This document shows positions 33,441 through 43,316 of a DNA stretch of 64,000 bases, in pieces. Numbering within the stretch: the first letter of the stretch is position 1; each line of letters opens with the position of its first letter. Below the pieces are notes generated by a model, which was given only the letters and a program-made list of their open reading frames with translations, was not told where the DNA came from and made no database searches. The position numbers were made by a program, and so were the translations under genes. The stretch is from Arthrobacter sp. C9C5. Lineage in GTDB: Bacteria > Actinomycetota > Actinomycetes > Actinomycetales > Micrococcaceae. The DNA lies in assembly GCF_013359735.1 (NCBI RefSeq), contig NZ_JABFMX010000018.1, positions 1-64,000 of the forward strand, written 5' to 3'.

Positions 33441-34559
33441 ATGACTTCATCAGACAACCAGGCCGGAGGGATCCGCCCGCGGCCGGTAGTGGACCTCCTT
33501 CCCCGTTACGCCGCCGGAAAACCGCCGGTCCCGGTCGAGGGGCTCGTGAGCTACAAGCTTTCCTCCAACGAGAACCCGCTGGCCCCGATCCCTGCAGTGC
33601 AGCAGGCCATCGCGGCGCAGACCGACTTCAACCGCTACCCGGACCCGCTAAGCAGCAAGCTGCGCGGGGCGCTCGCCGGCTTCCTGGACGTCCCGGCCGA
33701 GGACATCGTCACCGGCGCCGGCAGCCTCGGTGCCCTCAACCAACTACTGGCCACCTTTGCCGGCCAGAACGACGACGGCAAGGCCGATGAGGTCATCTAC
33801 GCGTGGCGCTCCTTCGAGGCTTATCCCATCAGCGTTGGCCTCGCCGGCGCCGAGAGCGTGCAGGTCCCGCTGACGGCCGACGGCCGGCACGACCTGGACG
33901 CGATGGCTGCCGCAGTGACGGCCCGCACCCGGATGATCCTGCTGTGCACCCCTAACAACCCCACCGGCCCCATTCTCACAACCGAGGAGACCGAACGGTT
34001 CCTCAAGACTGTCCCCTCGGACATTGTGGTGGTCATCGACGAGGCCTACCAAGAGTTCGTCCGGGCCGAGGACGCCGTCGACGGCATCGCGATGTACCGC
34101 AAGTACCCGAACGTCGTCGTCCTGAGGACCTTTTCCAAGGCGCACGGCCTGGCCGGACTGCGCGTGGGTTACAGCGTGTCCCAGCCGGACCTCACGCAGC
34201 ACCTGCGCGTCACCGCGACGCCCTTCGCGGTTTCCCAAATCGCGGAGGCGGCGGCCGTCACGTCGCTGCAGCACTTCAGCGAGGTTGTAGAAAGGGTACA
34301 AAGCCTGGTCGATGAACGGGACCGCGTGACCGAGGGCCTGCGCGAGCTCGGCTGGTTCGTACCGGACGCCCAGGGCAACTTCGTCTGGCTCAATCTGGGC
34401 GCCAACAGCGCGGAATTTGCCGCACTGGCGGGGGAGCGGGCACTGTCCGTCCGGGCCTTCGGCAACGAAGGGGTGCGGGTGAGCATCGGCGAGGCCGAAG
34501 CCAACACCCGTTTCCTCGAATTGTGTGCGATCTATACAAAACCCACACAGCGTTCCTAG
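33441..34559 (+). CDS. hisC: HisC-like class I/II aminotransferase
   Basis: A 372-residue PLP enzyme of the histidinol-phosphate/aromatic aminotransferase group. It has KLSSNENPLAPIP, the CTPNNPTGPI motif, IDEAYQEFV and the PLP Lys in RTFSKAHGLAGLRVGY. The ATG at 33441 has AAGAGG upstream. It stands outside a his operon and upstream of branched-chain 2-oxoacid dehydrogenase genes, so an aromatic (Pat-like) rather than histidine-pathway role is possible. Confidence 0.88.
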   Translation: MTSSDNQAGGIRPRPVVDLLPRYAAGKPPVPVEGLVSYKLSSNENPLAPIPAVQQAIAAQTDFNRYPDPLSSKLRGALAGFLDVPAEDIVTGAGSLGALNQLLATFAGQNDDGKADEVIYAWRSFEAYPISVGLAGAESVQVPLTADGRHDLDAMAAAVTARTRMILLCTPNNPTGPILTTEETERFLKTVPSDIVVVIDEAYQEFVRAEDAVDGIAMYRKYPNVVVLRTFSKAHGLAGLRVGYSVSQPDLTQHLRVTATPFAVSQIAEAAAVTSLQHFSEVVERVQSLVDERDRVTEGLRELGWFVPDAQGNFVWLNLGANSAEFAALAGERALSVRAFGNEGVRVSIGEAEANTRFLELCAIYTKPTQRS

Positions 34560-34619
34560 CGCTTAACACGAAGTCCGCCGGCAGTTCGCTGCGGATAAAG
34601 TAGGGACGAGTAAGCCAAA

Positions 34620-34661
34620 ATATATGCCGGACCTGGAATGCATGCCCGGTCCGGCATATAT
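34620..34661 (+). promoter_or_regulatory. Perfect 14-bp inverted repeat upstream of the BCKDH operon
   Basis: ATATATGCCGGACC at 34620-34633 is repeated inverted at 34648-34661, with a 14-base centre that itself contains GCATGC. It ends 45 bases before the E1alpha start. It could be an Lrp/AsnC-type operator, as in other bkd operons, or a hairpin in the 5' leader. No regulator gene is adjacent. Confidence 0.55.
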
Positions 34662-34706
34662 CCCAGCGATTGCGGCGCATTCGGATGCGGCAGGCAAGGA
34701 GACGGT

Positions 34707-35954
34707 ATGGGCGCCACACATCTGCCCTCTACCGAGTTCGACGGAACCGAGGTGGATGACCAGCTCGAGGCGCAGGCCGAGGCGGTGCTGGGCGACCCCG
34801 CTGTCCCGATGGTCCAGCTGCTGGGTCCGGACGGCACCCTGGGCTCAGATCCGGTCTTTTCCGAGTACGCCGCGCGGCTCGACGCTGGGAAGCTCCGCGG
34901 TTTCTACGCGGACATGGCAAAGATCCGCCGTTTCGACGTCGAGGCCACCGCCCTGCAGCGGCAGGGCCAGCTGGCCCTTTGGGTCCCGCTCACCGGCCAG
35001 GAAGCCGCGCAGATCGGGTCCGGCCGGGCGAGCCAGCCGCAGGATTACATCTTCCCCACCTACCGGGAGCACGGCGTCGCGCTGACCCGCAACGTCGACC
35101 TGGCCGAGCTGCTGCGGCAGTTCCGCGGGGTGTCCAACGGCGGCTGGAACCCCAAGGACACCAACTTCCACCTCTACACGCTGGTCCTCGCCGCCCAGAC
35201 GCCCCATGCGGTCGGTTACGCGATGGGCATCCAGCGCGACCAGAAGCTTGCCGCGGCCCAGGCGGCAGCGGGGGAGGCGCCGGCCGGTTCCCAGGAGCCC
35301 AAGGCCGCCGTCATGGTCTATTTCGGCGACGGCGCCAGCTCCGAGGGCGATGTCCACGAGTCCATGGTTTTCGCCGCCTCCTACAACGCCCCCGTGGTGT
35401 TCTTCTGCCAGAACAACCATTGGGCCATCTCGGTTCCCACCGCCGTCCAGACCCGCATTCCGCTCTCCAACCGCGCCAAGGGCTACGGCTTCCCCGGCAT
35501 CCGGGTGGACGGCAATGACGTGATCGCGGTCCACGCCGTCACCGAGTGGGCCCTCGAACGCGCCCGCGAAGGCAAGAGCCCGGTGCTGATCGAGGCCTTC
35601 ACCTACCGCGTCGGCGCGCACACCACCGCCGACGATCCGACGAAATACCGCGGCTCGGACGAAGAAGCGCAATGGCGGGCGAAGGATCCGCTGGAGCGGC
35701 TCGAGAAGTACCTGCGCGCCGAAGGCCTCGCCGACGACGCCTTCTTCGAACAGGTCAGGGCCGACGGCGACGAGCTCGCGGCCTACGTCCGCAGCACCAT
35801 CCACGACCTGGGAACCCCGGACATCCGGACGGCCTTCGCCAACACCTACGCCGAGGCGCACCCCCTGGTGGCCGAGGAGTTGGCGTGGTTCGAGGAATAC
35901 AGCGCGGGCTTCGCCGACGAGGCAGAGCCTGCCGACACGGAGGCGGCCAACTGA
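34707..35954 (+). CDS. bkdA: Branched-chain 2-oxoacid (or pyruvate) dehydrogenase E1 alpha
   Basis: A 415-residue thiamine-diphosphate-dependent E1 alpha chain that decarboxylates 2-oxo acids. The ThDP/Mg motif runs from YFGDGASSEGDVHES to CQNNHWAIS; the phosphorylation-loop equivalent is YRVGAHTTADDPTKYR. The start ATG at 34707 has AAGGAG. The split alpha/beta organisation, with E2 following and no E3, is typical of actinobacterial bkd clusters; acetoin or pyruvate as substrate cannot be excluded. Confidence 0.92.
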   Translation: MGATHLPSTEFDGTEVDDQLEAQAEAVLGDPAVPMVQLLGPDGTLGSDPVFSEYAARLDAGKLRGFYADMAKIRRFDVEATALQRQGQLALWVPLTGQEAAQIGSGRASQPQDYIFPTYREHGVALTRNVDLAELLRQFRGVSNGGWNPKDTNFHLYTLVLAAQTPHAVGYAMGIQRDQKLAAAQAAAGEAPAGSQEPKAAVMVYFGDGASSEGDVHESMVFAASYNAPVVFFCQNNHWAISVPTAVQTRIPLSNRAKGYGFPGIRVDGNDVIAVHAVTEWALERAREGKSPVLIEAFTYRVGAHTTADDPTKYRGSDEEAQWRAKDPLERLEKYLRAEGLADDAFFEQVRADGDELAAYVRSTIHDLGTPDIRTAFANTYAEAHPLVAEELAWFEEYSAGFADEAEPADTEAAN

Positions 35955-36934
35955 TGACCACCATGACCATTGCCAAGGCCATCAACGAGGGCCTGCGCGC
36001 GACGCTGGGCAACAACCCCCGGACCCTGCTGATGGGCGAGGACATCGGCCCGCTCGGCGGCGTCTACCGCGTCACCGACGGCCTGATCGGGGAGTTCGGC
36101 GCCGACCGCGTCGTGGACACCCCGCTCGCCGAATCCGGCATCATCGGCACCGCGATCGGCCTGGCGCTGAGCGGCTACCTGCCGGTCTGCGAGATCCAGT
36201 TCGACGGCTTCGTCTTTCCGGGCTTCAACCAGATCACCACGCAGCTGGCGAAGATGCATTCGCGCAGCAACGGCAACCTCACCGTCCCCGTCGTCATCCG
36301 CATTCCCTATGGCGGCGGCATCGGCTCGATTGAACACCATTCCGAGTCCCCCGAGGCGCTGTTCGCCCACACCGCCGGGCTGCGCATCATCACCCCGTCC
36401 AACCCGCACGACGCCTACTGGATGATCCAGCAGGCCGTCGATTGCCTGGACCCCGTGATCGTCTTCGAGCCGAAGCGGCGCTACTGGCTCAAAGGCGAGG
36501 TCGACACCGACTCCCCGGGCCAGTCCGCGGACCCGTTCAAGGCCCATGTGCTGCGTGAGGGGTCGGACGCTACCGTCGTGGCCTATGGCCCGCTAGTCCC
36601 CGTGGCCCTCGCGGCCGCCTCCGCCGCGGTTGAGGACGGCCACAGCGTCGAGGTGATCGACCTGCGCTCCATTTCGCCGATCGATTTCGACACCGTCACG
36701 GCCTCGGTCCGGAAAACGGGCCGGCTGATCGTGGCGCACGAAGCGCCGACCTTCGGCGGCATCGGCGGCGAGATCGCGGCGCGGGTCAGCGAGCGGGCTT
36801 TCCATTCCCTCGAAGCCCCGGTCATCCGCGTCGGCGGCTTCCACATGCCCTACCCGGTCGCCAAGGTGGAAGAAGACTACCTTCCGGACATCGACCGCAT
36901 CCTTGAGGCGCTGGAACGCGCCCTCGCCTACTGA
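35954..36934 (+). CDS. bkdB: Branched-chain 2-oxoacid dehydrogenase E1 beta
   Basis: A 326-residue transketolase-like beta chain that completes the E1 heterotetramer. Motifs: [72 protein letters not shown] and [18 protein letters not shown]. Overlaps E1 alpha by one base (TGATG), 11 bases before E2. Confidence 0.93.
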   Translation: MTTMTIAKAINEGLRATLGNNPRTLLMGEDIGPLGGVYRVTDGLIGEFGADRVVDTPLAESGIIGTAIGLALSGYLPVCEIQFDGFVFPGFNQITTQLAKMHSRSNGNLTVPVVIRIPYGGGIGSIEHHSESPEALFAHTAGLRIITPSNPHDAYWMIQQAVDCLDPVIVFEPKRRYWLKGEVDTDSPGQSADPFKAHVLREGSDATVVAYGPLVPVALAAASAAVEDGHSVEVIDLRSISPIDFDTVTASVRKTGRLIVAHEAPTFGGIGGEIAARVSERAFHSLEAPVIRVGGFHMPYPVAKVEEDYLPDIDRILEALERALAY

Positions 36935-36945
36935 CGGGGACCTCC

Positions 36946-38442
36946 ATGACCGTGAACAAGTTCAACCTTCCCGACGTGGGCGAGGGCCTGACCGAGGCCG
37001 AAATCGTGTCTTGGAAGGTCAAGGCCGGTGACACCGTGGCCGTCAACGACGTGCTGTGCGAAATCGAGACCGCCAAGTCCCTCGTGGAGCTTCCTTCGCC
37101 GTACGCCGGAACAGTCACCGAGCTGTTGGTCCCGGAGGGCGTGACGGTCGACGTCGGAACGCCGATCATCAGTGTTTCCGACGCCGCTGCCGCGCCCGCC
37201 GCAACCCCGACGGCTGCCGCTGCGCCGGCTCCCGAAGCGCCGATGTACGGAAAGTTGGAGCAGGACGCGTCCGACGCCGCAGAGTCGGCCGGGCCTCCGG
37301 CCGGCGGCCCGCTGGTTGGTTCCGGCCCGAAGGCCGACGCCGTCAAACGCCGCCGCCGGATCGCAGCGCCAGCTGCGGCGTCCCCGGCGGCCTCCGCTCC
37401 CGCCGTCGAACGGGCCGGGATCGAGGCGCACGACATCTGGATCAGCCCGGAAGCGGTCTCCGATGCGGCACGTCCCGTCGCGGCGGAAGCCGAAGCTGTC
37501 GACCAGCGCCCGACGCTGGGCGGGGCCATCACCGGCCTCGTCAACCGCGTCCTGGCCAAGCCCCCGGTCCGGAAGATTGCCCGCGACCTCGGCATCGACC
37601 TGGCCGACGTCGTTCCCACCGGCGCGCGCGGTGAGGTAACCCGTGAGGACCTCGTCAGCTACCAGGCCCAGCGCGACGCCGAGCTGGATCAGGCGGATTC
37701 GTTCTGGGGCAAGACCGGCCGCCCCCAGGAGCAGCGGATCGAGCGCATCCCGGTCAAGGGCGTCCGCAAGGCCACCGCACGGGCCATGGTCGAGTCCGCC
37801 TTCGCGGCCCCGCATGTGAGCATCTTCGTGGACGTGGACGCCAGCCGCACCATGGAGTTCGTCAAGCGGCTCAAGGCTTCGCGCGATTTCGAGGGCATCA
37901 AGGTTTCGCCGCTGCTGATTCTCGCGAAGGCCGTCATCTGGGCCGCGGCGCGCAACCCCAGCGTCAACGCCAGCTGGGTGGATGCGGAAGACGGCAGCGA
38001 CAGTGCCGAGATCCACGTCAAGCACTTCATGAACCTGGGCATCGCGGCCGCCACCCCGCGCGGCCTGATGGTGCCCAACATCAAGAACGCCCAGGATCTG
38101 TCGCTCAAGGAACTCGCGCTGGCCCTCAATGAGCTGGCCACCACCGCCCGGGCGGGCAAGACCCAGCCGGCGCAGATGCAGGGCGGCACCCTCACGGTCA
38201 CCAACATCGGCGCCCTGGGCATCGACACCGGAACGCCGATCATCAATCCCGGCGAGGTGGCGATCGTGGCCTTCGGCACCATCAAGCAGAAGCCCTGGGT
38301 GCTCGACGGTGAGGTGATTCCCCGGTGGATCACGACGCTCGGAGGGTCCTTCGACCACCGGGTGGTGGACGGAGACCTCTCGGCCCGCTTCATGGCCGAC
38401 GTCGCAGCCATCCTGGAAGAGCCCGCCCTGCTGCTGGACTGA
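36946..38442 (+). CDS. bkdC: Dihydrolipoamide acyltransferase E2
   Basis: A 498-residue E2 core protein: one N-terminal lipoyl domain with lipoylated Lys44 ([12 protein letters not shown]), an Ala/Pro-rich linker (about 85-200), a peripheral E3-binding domain ([19 protein letters not shown]), and a C-terminal catalytic domain with the DHRVVDG active site. Transfers the acyl group to CoA. The E3 lipoamide dehydrogenase must be encoded elsewhere. Confidence 0.94.
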   Translation: MTVNKFNLPDVGEGLTEAEIVSWKVKAGDTVAVNDVLCEIETAKSLVELPSPYAGTVTELLVPEGVTVDVGTPIISVSDAAAAPAATPTAAAAPAPEAPMYGKLEQDASDAAESAGPPAGGPLVGSGPKADAVKRRRRIAAPAAASPAASAPAVERAGIEAHDIWISPEAVSDAARPVAAEAEAVDQRPTLGGAITGLVNRVLAKPPVRKIARDLGIDLADVVPTGARGEVTREDLVSYQAQRDAELDQADSFWGKTGRPQEQRIERIPVKGVRKATARAMVESAFAAPHVSIFVDVDASRTMEFVKRLKASRDFEGIKVSPLLILAKAVIWAAARNPSVNASWVDAEDGSDSAEIHVKHFMNLGIAAATPRGLMVPNIKNAQDLSLKELALALNELATTARAGKTQPAQMQGGTLTVTNIGALGIDTGTPIINPGEVAIVAFGTIKQKPWVLDGEVIPRWITTLGGSFDHRVVDGDLSARFMADVAAILEEPALLLD

Positions 38443-38471
38443 GTGCTGGACTGACGCCGAGTGCGTGCGGC

Positions 38472-38819
38472 CTAGTTCGATCCGTAGGCGGCGAAGGACG
38501 AGAGCAGCTCCGTCATGCCCGGGTCGCTGCCCCAGCCGGCAACGGCGGCCGCGGCAGCAAACACCACGCCGGCGAAACCGAAACTGGCGGCCGTGACCGC
38601 GCCCAGGAACTTCCAGTCCTCGCGCAGGATGCTCCGGACCGTATCGGGCATCCGCAGCGCCGGGGAGATCAAATTGGGGGCGCTGTCCACCGAGCCGTCG
38701 TCGAGGTACGCGACCACCCGGCCGGCGGCACGGTCGACCCGCATGGTGCTGATGTGGTTTCCGTGGCGGGCCAGCAGAATATCGTGGCCGACGAGCTGGC
38801 GGCGCTGAAGAGTAGGCAT
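38472..38819 (-). CDS. Hypothetical protein with one membrane helix
   Basis: A 115-residue protein: a beta-rich first half (GHDILLARHGNHISTMRVD, RVVAYLDDGSVDSAPNL) and a hydrophobic segment at about 73-95 (FLGAVTAASFGFAGVVFAAAAA). It converges on the E2 gene. No family recognised; codon usage is normal, supporting a real gene. Confidence 0.6.
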   Translation of the reverse strand: MPTLQRRQLVGHDILLARHGNHISTMRVDRAAGRVVAYLDDGSVDSAPNLISPALRMPDTVRSILREDWKFLGAVTAASFGFAGVVFAAAAAVAGWGSDPGMTELLSSFAAYGSN

Positions 38820-39045
38820 GGTTTCTCCCCGGGGAGTGGGCGGATAGGACTGTCCGCGCCATCGGGGGCACCTCCAATTTTACCGCCGCGCACCGCGCCG
38901 GTGCCGGCAAATCCGGGTGAGCCTGCCCACGACGAAGGGTGACGGCGGTCAAATCCATTGGAATCCTGTCCCGAAGCCACGCGGCGGCACTAGAGTGGCA
39001 CCAGCCGCCGCCGAGCCGGCGAACGCCGATCAAAGGAGATTTTGC

Positions 39046-40635
39046 GTGTTCTCGAGCCCGTTCCCCGCTGTTGAAATTCCCGACGTCAGCCTTTACGAGT
39101 ACCTCTTCGGCGGCCTGCAGGAGGCGGACCTGGACCGGGTCGCCGTCGTCGACGGCAGCAGCGGAGCGGAAACCAGCTACCGCGAGCTGCGCGACCGGAT
39201 CAACGCCCTCGCGGGCGCCGTCGCCGCCCAGGGGCTGGGCATCCACGGCGTCGCCGCCATCCTCTGCCCGAACATCCCGGCGTTCACTGTCGTCTTCCAC
39301 GGCCTGCTCCGGGCCGGCGCCACCGTCACTCCCGTCAATTCGCTGTACACGGCCGAGGAGATCGCGAAACAACTTACCGACGCCGGAGCCAGCTGGCTCT
39401 TTACGATCTCCGCCCTGCTGCCCGCCGCCCGGGAAGCGGCCGGCCAGGTGGGCATACCCGCGGAACGGCTGGTGGTGCTCGACGGCGCTGAGGGTCACCC
39501 CTCGCTGACGGAGCTGCTCACCAGCGGCGCACCCGCCCCGGATGTCAGCTTCGACCCTGCCACCCACCTCGCCGTGCTGCCGTACTCCTCGGGCACCACC
39601 GGACGGCCCAAGGGCGTGATGCTGAGCCACCGCAACCTCGTGGCGAACGTGGAACAGTCGCGGGGGCTGCTCAAGGTCCGGCCGGACGACCGGCTGCTGG
39701 CACTGCTGCCGTTCTTCCACATCTACGGACTGACGGTGCTGCTGAACCTGGCCCTTCGGGAGCGCGCCCGCCTGGTCACCATCCCGAAGTTCGACCTCGC
39801 GGAATTCCTGCGGATGGTCCAGGACCACAAGTGCAGCTACCTCTTCATCGCCCCGCCGGTTGCCGTGGCACTGTCCAAGCACCCGCTGGTGGCGGACTAC
39901 GACCTCAGCTCCGTGCACACCACGTTGTCCGGCGCGGCGCCGCTGGACGGGGAACTGGGGGCGCGGCTGGCCGAGCGGCTGGGCTGCCGGGTGCTCCAGG
40001 GCTACGGCATGACCGAGATGAGTCCCGTCTCCCACCTGATACCGGTCGATGCGACGGACGTTCCGGTCAGCTCGGTGGGCTACACCGTCCCCAACATGGA
40101 CTGCCGGCTGGTGGATCCGGCCACGGGCGAGGAAATCGAGGTCCCCGCGGAGGGGACCAGCGCCCCGGGCCACCTGCTGTGCCGGGGGCCCAACGTGATG
40201 CTCGGCTACCTGAACCGGCCCGAGGAGACGGCGGACACCCTCGACGCGGACGGCTTCCTGCACACCGGGGACATCGCCACGGTGCGGGCGGACGGCGTGG
40301 TGTCGATCGTGGACCGGCTCAAGGAATTGATCAAGTACAAGGGCTACCAGATTGCGCCGGCCGAGCTCGAGGCGCTGCTGCTCACCCACCCCGGCATCGC
40401 CGACGCCGCCGTGGTCGGAACCCCCGACGCCGACGGCCAGGAGGTGCCGATGGCCTTCGTGGTGCGCCAGCCAAACGCCGAGGGCGAGCTGCTGGACGAA
40501 GCCGGGGTGGAGGAATTCGTGGCCGCACGGGTGGCGCCGTTCAAGAAGATCCGGCGCGTGGAATTCATCGATGCGGTGCCGAAGTCCTCCTCCGGCAAGA
40601 TCCTGCGCCGGATGCTGAAGGCAGTGGACGCCTAG
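39046..40635 (+). CDS. AMP-forming acyl/aryl-CoA ligase (4-coumarate-CoA ligase-like)
   Basis: A 529-residue ANL-superfamily adenylate-forming ligase. Motifs: the P-loop-like SSGTTGRPKGVMLSH, GYGMTEMSP, HTGDIATV, DRLKELIKYKGYQIAPAELE and the catalytic Lys in PKSSSGKILRR. GTG start at 39046 with AAAGGAG eight bases upstream. The overall pattern is closest to 4-coumarate-CoA ligases, which would fit the aromatic theme of the region, but a medium-chain fatty acid substrate is possible. Confidence 0.88.
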   Translation: MFSSPFPAVEIPDVSLYEYLFGGLQEADLDRVAVVDGSSGAETSYRELRDRINALAGAVAAQGLGIHGVAAILCPNIPAFTVVFHGLLRAGATVTPVNSLYTAEEIAKQLTDAGASWLFTISALLPAAREAAGQVGIPAERLVVLDGAEGHPSLTELLTSGAPAPDVSFDPATHLAVLPYSSGTTGRPKGVMLSHRNLVANVEQSRGLLKVRPDDRLLALLPFFHIYGLTVLLNLALRERARLVTIPKFDLAEFLRMVQDHKCSYLFIAPPVAVALSKHPLVADYDLSSVHTTLSGAAPLDGELGARLAERLGCRVLQGYGMTEMSPVSHLIPVDATDVPVSSVGYTVPNMDCRLVDPATGEEIEVPAEGTSAPGHLLCRGPNVMLGYLNRPEETADTLDADGFLHTGDIATVRADGVVSIVDRLKELIKYKGYQIAPAELEALLLTHPGIADAAVVGTPDADGQEVPMAFVVRQPNAEGELLDEAGVEEFVAARVAPFKKIRRVEFIDAVPKSSSGKILRRMLKAVDA

Positions 40636-40692
40636 GACAGCAGAGCCGGCGCGCAGCCTTGGGCCCGCGCGCCGGCATCTGCAGTTGCGCCG

Positions 40693-41124
40693 CTACTCGG
40701 GGCTGTCGGTCTTGGCGATGTAGACGTCGCAGGGGGCGCCGTGGGCCACGCTGTTGGCAACGCTCCCGAGAACGCGCCCCAGGCCGCGCATCCGGCGGTT
40801 GCCGACCACGATCATCTGCGCGTCGGAACGTTCCGCCTCGTGAATCAGCGCTTCCGCGGGCTTGCCCCGGGCTGCCGCGTAGGTGACGTTGATCCCGGCC
40901 GTCCGGAGACTGTCGGCGACACCCTTGGCAACCTTCTCGGCGTCGTCGGCGTCGGAAACAATCCACCGGTCGCTGCCGCTGCCGAACACCTCGGTCCGGT
41001 CGCTGTCGAACGCGCTGACCACGTGCAGCGTCGCGCCGAGCGAGACAGCCAGGTCCCGGGCCGTTTGGGCCGCCTTCAGGGCAGTCTCACTGCCATCGAC
41101 GCCGACAACGATGATTCCGGTCAT
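40693..41124 (-). CDS. Universal stress protein (UspA family)
   Basis: A 143-residue single Usp domain. It has IIVVGVDGSETALKAAQ at the N-terminus and the ATP-binding pattern G-x2-x-x-G-x9-GS in VGNRRMRGLGRVLGSVANSV, indicating the ATP-binding class. Converges on the CoA ligase gene. A second Usp in the window (3289-3798) is more divergent. Confidence 0.92.
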   Translation of the reverse strand: MTGIIVVGVDGSETALKAAQTARDLAVSLGATLHVVSAFDSDRTEVFGSGSDRWIVSDADDAEKVAKGVADSLRTAGINVTYAAARGKPAEALIHEAERSDAQMIVVGNRRMRGLGRVLGSVANSVAHGAPCDVYIAKTDSPE

Positions 41125-41203
41125 AGGGGACTCCTCTGGTCTGGCATGAATACGTCTGGCATGAATAGATCAGGCGCCGTTCAGTCAACAGCAATAGTTC
41201 AGG

Positions 41204-42496
41204 CTACAACGCCGCGACGGCTTCCCGCAGCACCGGCGCCAGGCGCCGGACGCCTTCCTCGATTGCGTCCGGCGGCACCGCACTGAAGGCGAGCCGCAGC
41301 TTGTTGGAGGGCTCGTCCGAGTGGGTAAATGCCGCACCGGGAATGAACACCACGCCGGCATCGATGGCCTTCTGCAACAGGGGGTAGGTGTCGATGCCCT
41401 CGGGCAGCGTGACCCAGATGAAGAAGCCGCCTTCCGGCCGTGTCCAGCTCAGCCCCTCGGGCATGTGCTCCTCGAGGGCTGCGAGCATGGCCTCGCAACG
41501 CTCCTGGTATAGCCCGCGGTAGGTGGCAATCTGGCCGCGCCAGTCGTAGTCGCGCAGGTAGGCGGAGACCAGCATCTGGTTGAGCGTCGGCGGGCACAGG
41601 GTGACGGCTTCCGAGGCCAGGTAGTAGCGGCGCTGCAGGTGCGCCGGGACCAGGGCCCAGCCGATCCGCAGCCCCGGGGCGAAGATCTTGGAGAAGGAGC
41701 CCATGTAGATGACATCGTCCGGGTTGCCGGCCCGCAGCGGGGTCAGCGGCTGGCCGTCGAAGCGCAGGAGGCCGTACGGGTTGTCCTCCAGGACCAAAAT
41801 ATTCGCATTACGGCATATATCGACTACCTGTTGCCGGCGTTCCGCGGCGAGTGTGATCCCGGACGGATTGTTGAAGCTGGGGATCGTGTAGAGGAATTTG
41901 ATGTTCTTGCCCGCGGTCTGCAGGGCGGCGATCCTGGCCTCGAGGAGATCCGGGATGATTCCGTGCTCGTCCATCGGCACCGTCCCCACCTCGACCTGGT
42001 AGGCCTCGAAAGTGTTAAGCGCGCCGACGTAGGTGGGATCCTCCACCAGTACGACGTCGCCCGGGTTGCAGAAGACCTTGGTCGCGACGTCCTGCGCGGA
42101 CTGGGAGCCTGCGGTGATGACGACGTTTTCGGGCTTCGCGTCGAGAATCCCCTCGGCGGCCATGACCTCGCAGATCTGCGTGCGGAGCTCCTCGGTACCC
42201 TGCCCGCCGCCGTACTGCAGCGCCGTCAGGCCCTGTTCGGCGATGATCTTCGCCGCGGACTGGCCCAGCCGCTCCAGCGGAAGGGACTGGAGGTAGGGGC
42301 TGCCGCCGGCGAGGGAGACCAGGCCCGGACGCAGGGAGATGTCGAAGACGTCCCGGACGGCCGACTGCTTGATATTTGCTGCGCGCTCCGAGAAAAGCCT
42401 CTCGTGGCGGTGGGCGGACGTAGCCGCACGTTCAATTGCGTCAATTGCCTCGGCCGGAAGGAGCTCTGCGGCGGCATCAAGTGTTTCGTGGGTCAC
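41204..42496 (-). CDS. PLP-dependent aminotransferase (LysN / 2-aminoadipate type)
   Basis: A 430-residue fold-type I aminotransferase without the GntR DNA-binding domain of MocR proteins. Motifs: SLAGGSPYLQSLP, GGGQGTEELR, ITAGSQSAQD, VEDPTYVGAL, YTIPSFNNPSGI, LEDNPYG and the PLP Lys in MGSFSKIFAPGLRIGW. It would transaminate 2-aminoadipate, aromatic or branched amino acids. I chose GTG 42494-42496: a TATCCT -10 box lies six bases upstream and no Shine-Dalgarno is seen, suggesting a leaderless mRNA. Confidence 0.88.
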   Translation of the reverse strand: MTHETLDAAAELLPAEAIDAIERAATSAHRHERLFSERAANIKQSAVRDVFDISLRPGLVSLAGGSPYLQSLPLERLGQSAAKIIAEQGLTALQYGGGQGTEELRTQICEVMAAEGILDAKPENVVITAGSQSAQDVATKVFCNPGDVVLVEDPTYVGALNTFEAYQVEVGTVPMDEHGIIPDLLEARIAALQTAGKNIKFLYTIPSFNNPSGITLAAERRQQVVDICRNANILVLEDNPYGLLRFDGQPLTPLRAGNPDDVIYMGSFSKIFAPGLRIGWALVPAHLQRRYYLASEAVTLCPPTLNQMLVSAYLRDYDWRGQIATYRGLYQERCEAMLAALEEHMPEGLSWTRPEGGFFIWVTLPEGIDTYPLLQKAIDAGVVFIPGAAFTHSDEPSNKLRLAFSAVPPDAIEEGVRRLAPVLREAVAAL

Positions 42497-42572
42497 AGTC
42501 CTAGGATACAGGTCCACGTTGTCACTGGGAAAACTTTTGTTCACAAAGATCGTCGGGGGATCCCGGACGCAG

Positions 42573-42609
42573 GACACCCCCGGCAGTGGGGGGCGCTGCC
42601 GGGGGTGTC
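42573..42609 (-). terminator. Hairpin after the FMN reductase gene
   Basis: A perfect 14-bp stem (42573-42586 with 42596-42609) with a 9-base loop lies just past the reductase stop codon. GC-rich, with no T run; a likely terminator preventing read-through into the aminotransferase gene. Confidence 0.6.
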
Positions 42610-42627
42610 GGTCTGTGGGGAGCCTGC

Positions 42628-43191
42628 TTAGGCGGCGTCGGCGGTCCGGGCTTCGGCCAGGGCTTCGAACACGCCCTTGATCTGCTCCACGACCTCGGCA
42701 TCGTCCTTCGGGTGGACCTCGGCGAAGCGGACCATCGAGCCGGGGACGGCAAGCTTGACGTCCTCAAGCACCTTGGCGCCGGCGATGCCGACGGCCTTGC
42801 GGGCCTCGTCCTGGGCCCAGACGCCGCCGTACTGGCCGAACGCGGTGCCGACGACGGCGGTGGGCTTGCCGCTCAGGGCGCCGGCACCGAAAGGCCGGGA
42901 GAGCCAGTCGATGGCGTTCTTCAGCGGCGCGGGAACGGTGCCGTTGTATTCCGGCGTGACCAGGAGCAGGGTATCGGCGTCGTTCGCGGCGGCACGCAGC
43001 GCTGCGGCGGCGGCGGGAACCTGGCCCTCGACGTCGATGTCCTCGTTGTAGAACGGGATGTTGCCGAGGCTCTCGTGGATGACGACGTCGACCTGCTCGG
43101 GAGCGTTGAGCTGGATGGCTTCGGCCAGCTGGGCGTTGGTGGAGCCGGCGCGCAGGCTGCCGACCAGGGTGAGAACGGTGTTGGTGGTCAT
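42628..43191 (-). CDS. NAD(P)H-dependent FMN reductase / quinone reductase
   Basis: A 187-residue flavodoxin-fold oxidoreductase of the NADPH-dependent FMN reductase family. The FMN loop is VGSLRAGSTNAQLA, with the TPEYNGTVPAPLKNAIDWLSRP motif and GKPTAVVGTAFGQYGG. It probably reduces quinones, azo compounds or chromate. Divergent from a TetR gene with an operator between them, so likely its target. Confidence 0.92.
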   Translation of the reverse strand: MTTNTVLTLVGSLRAGSTNAQLAEAIQLNAPEQVDVVIHESLGNIPFYNEDIDVEGQVPAAAAALRAAANDADTLLLVTPEYNGTVPAPLKNAIDWLSRPFGAGALSGKPTAVVGTAFGQYGGVWAQDEARKAVGIAGAKVLEDVKLAVPGSMVRFAEVHPKDDAEVVEQIKGVFEALAEARTADAA

Positions 43192-43267
43192 GGGAACTCC
43201 TTGTATCGCGCCGCGGAGGTTCCGGCGGCTGGATGGTCGCGGAGGCTTTGGTGGCCTTCACCAGGAC

Positions 43268-43316
43268 TAAACGGACTGCGGTCCGGTTAATATTCCCCGG
43301 CGCTACAATGGGCGCT
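43268..43316 (+). promoter_or_regulatory. TetR operator and promoter
   Basis: A 22-bp imperfect palindrome (43268-43289; arms TAAACGGAC and GTCCGGTTA) lies between the divergent reductase and TetR genes. A TACAAT -10 box at 43304-43309 is followed seven bases later by GTG, consistent with a leaderless regulator transcript. Confidence 0.65.

Noticed and set aside
36928-40389. 1153-codon open frame on the minus strand
   Set aside because: It is antisense to the E1 beta end, E2, the small hypothetical gene and the CoA ligase. The translation is His/Gly/Arg/Val-rich without domains, typical of the shadow of high-GC genes.
41813-41822. GCATATA-like sequence within the aminotransferase resembling the bkd leader repeat
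   Set aside because: Only a short half-site match inside coding sequence, no inverted partner.
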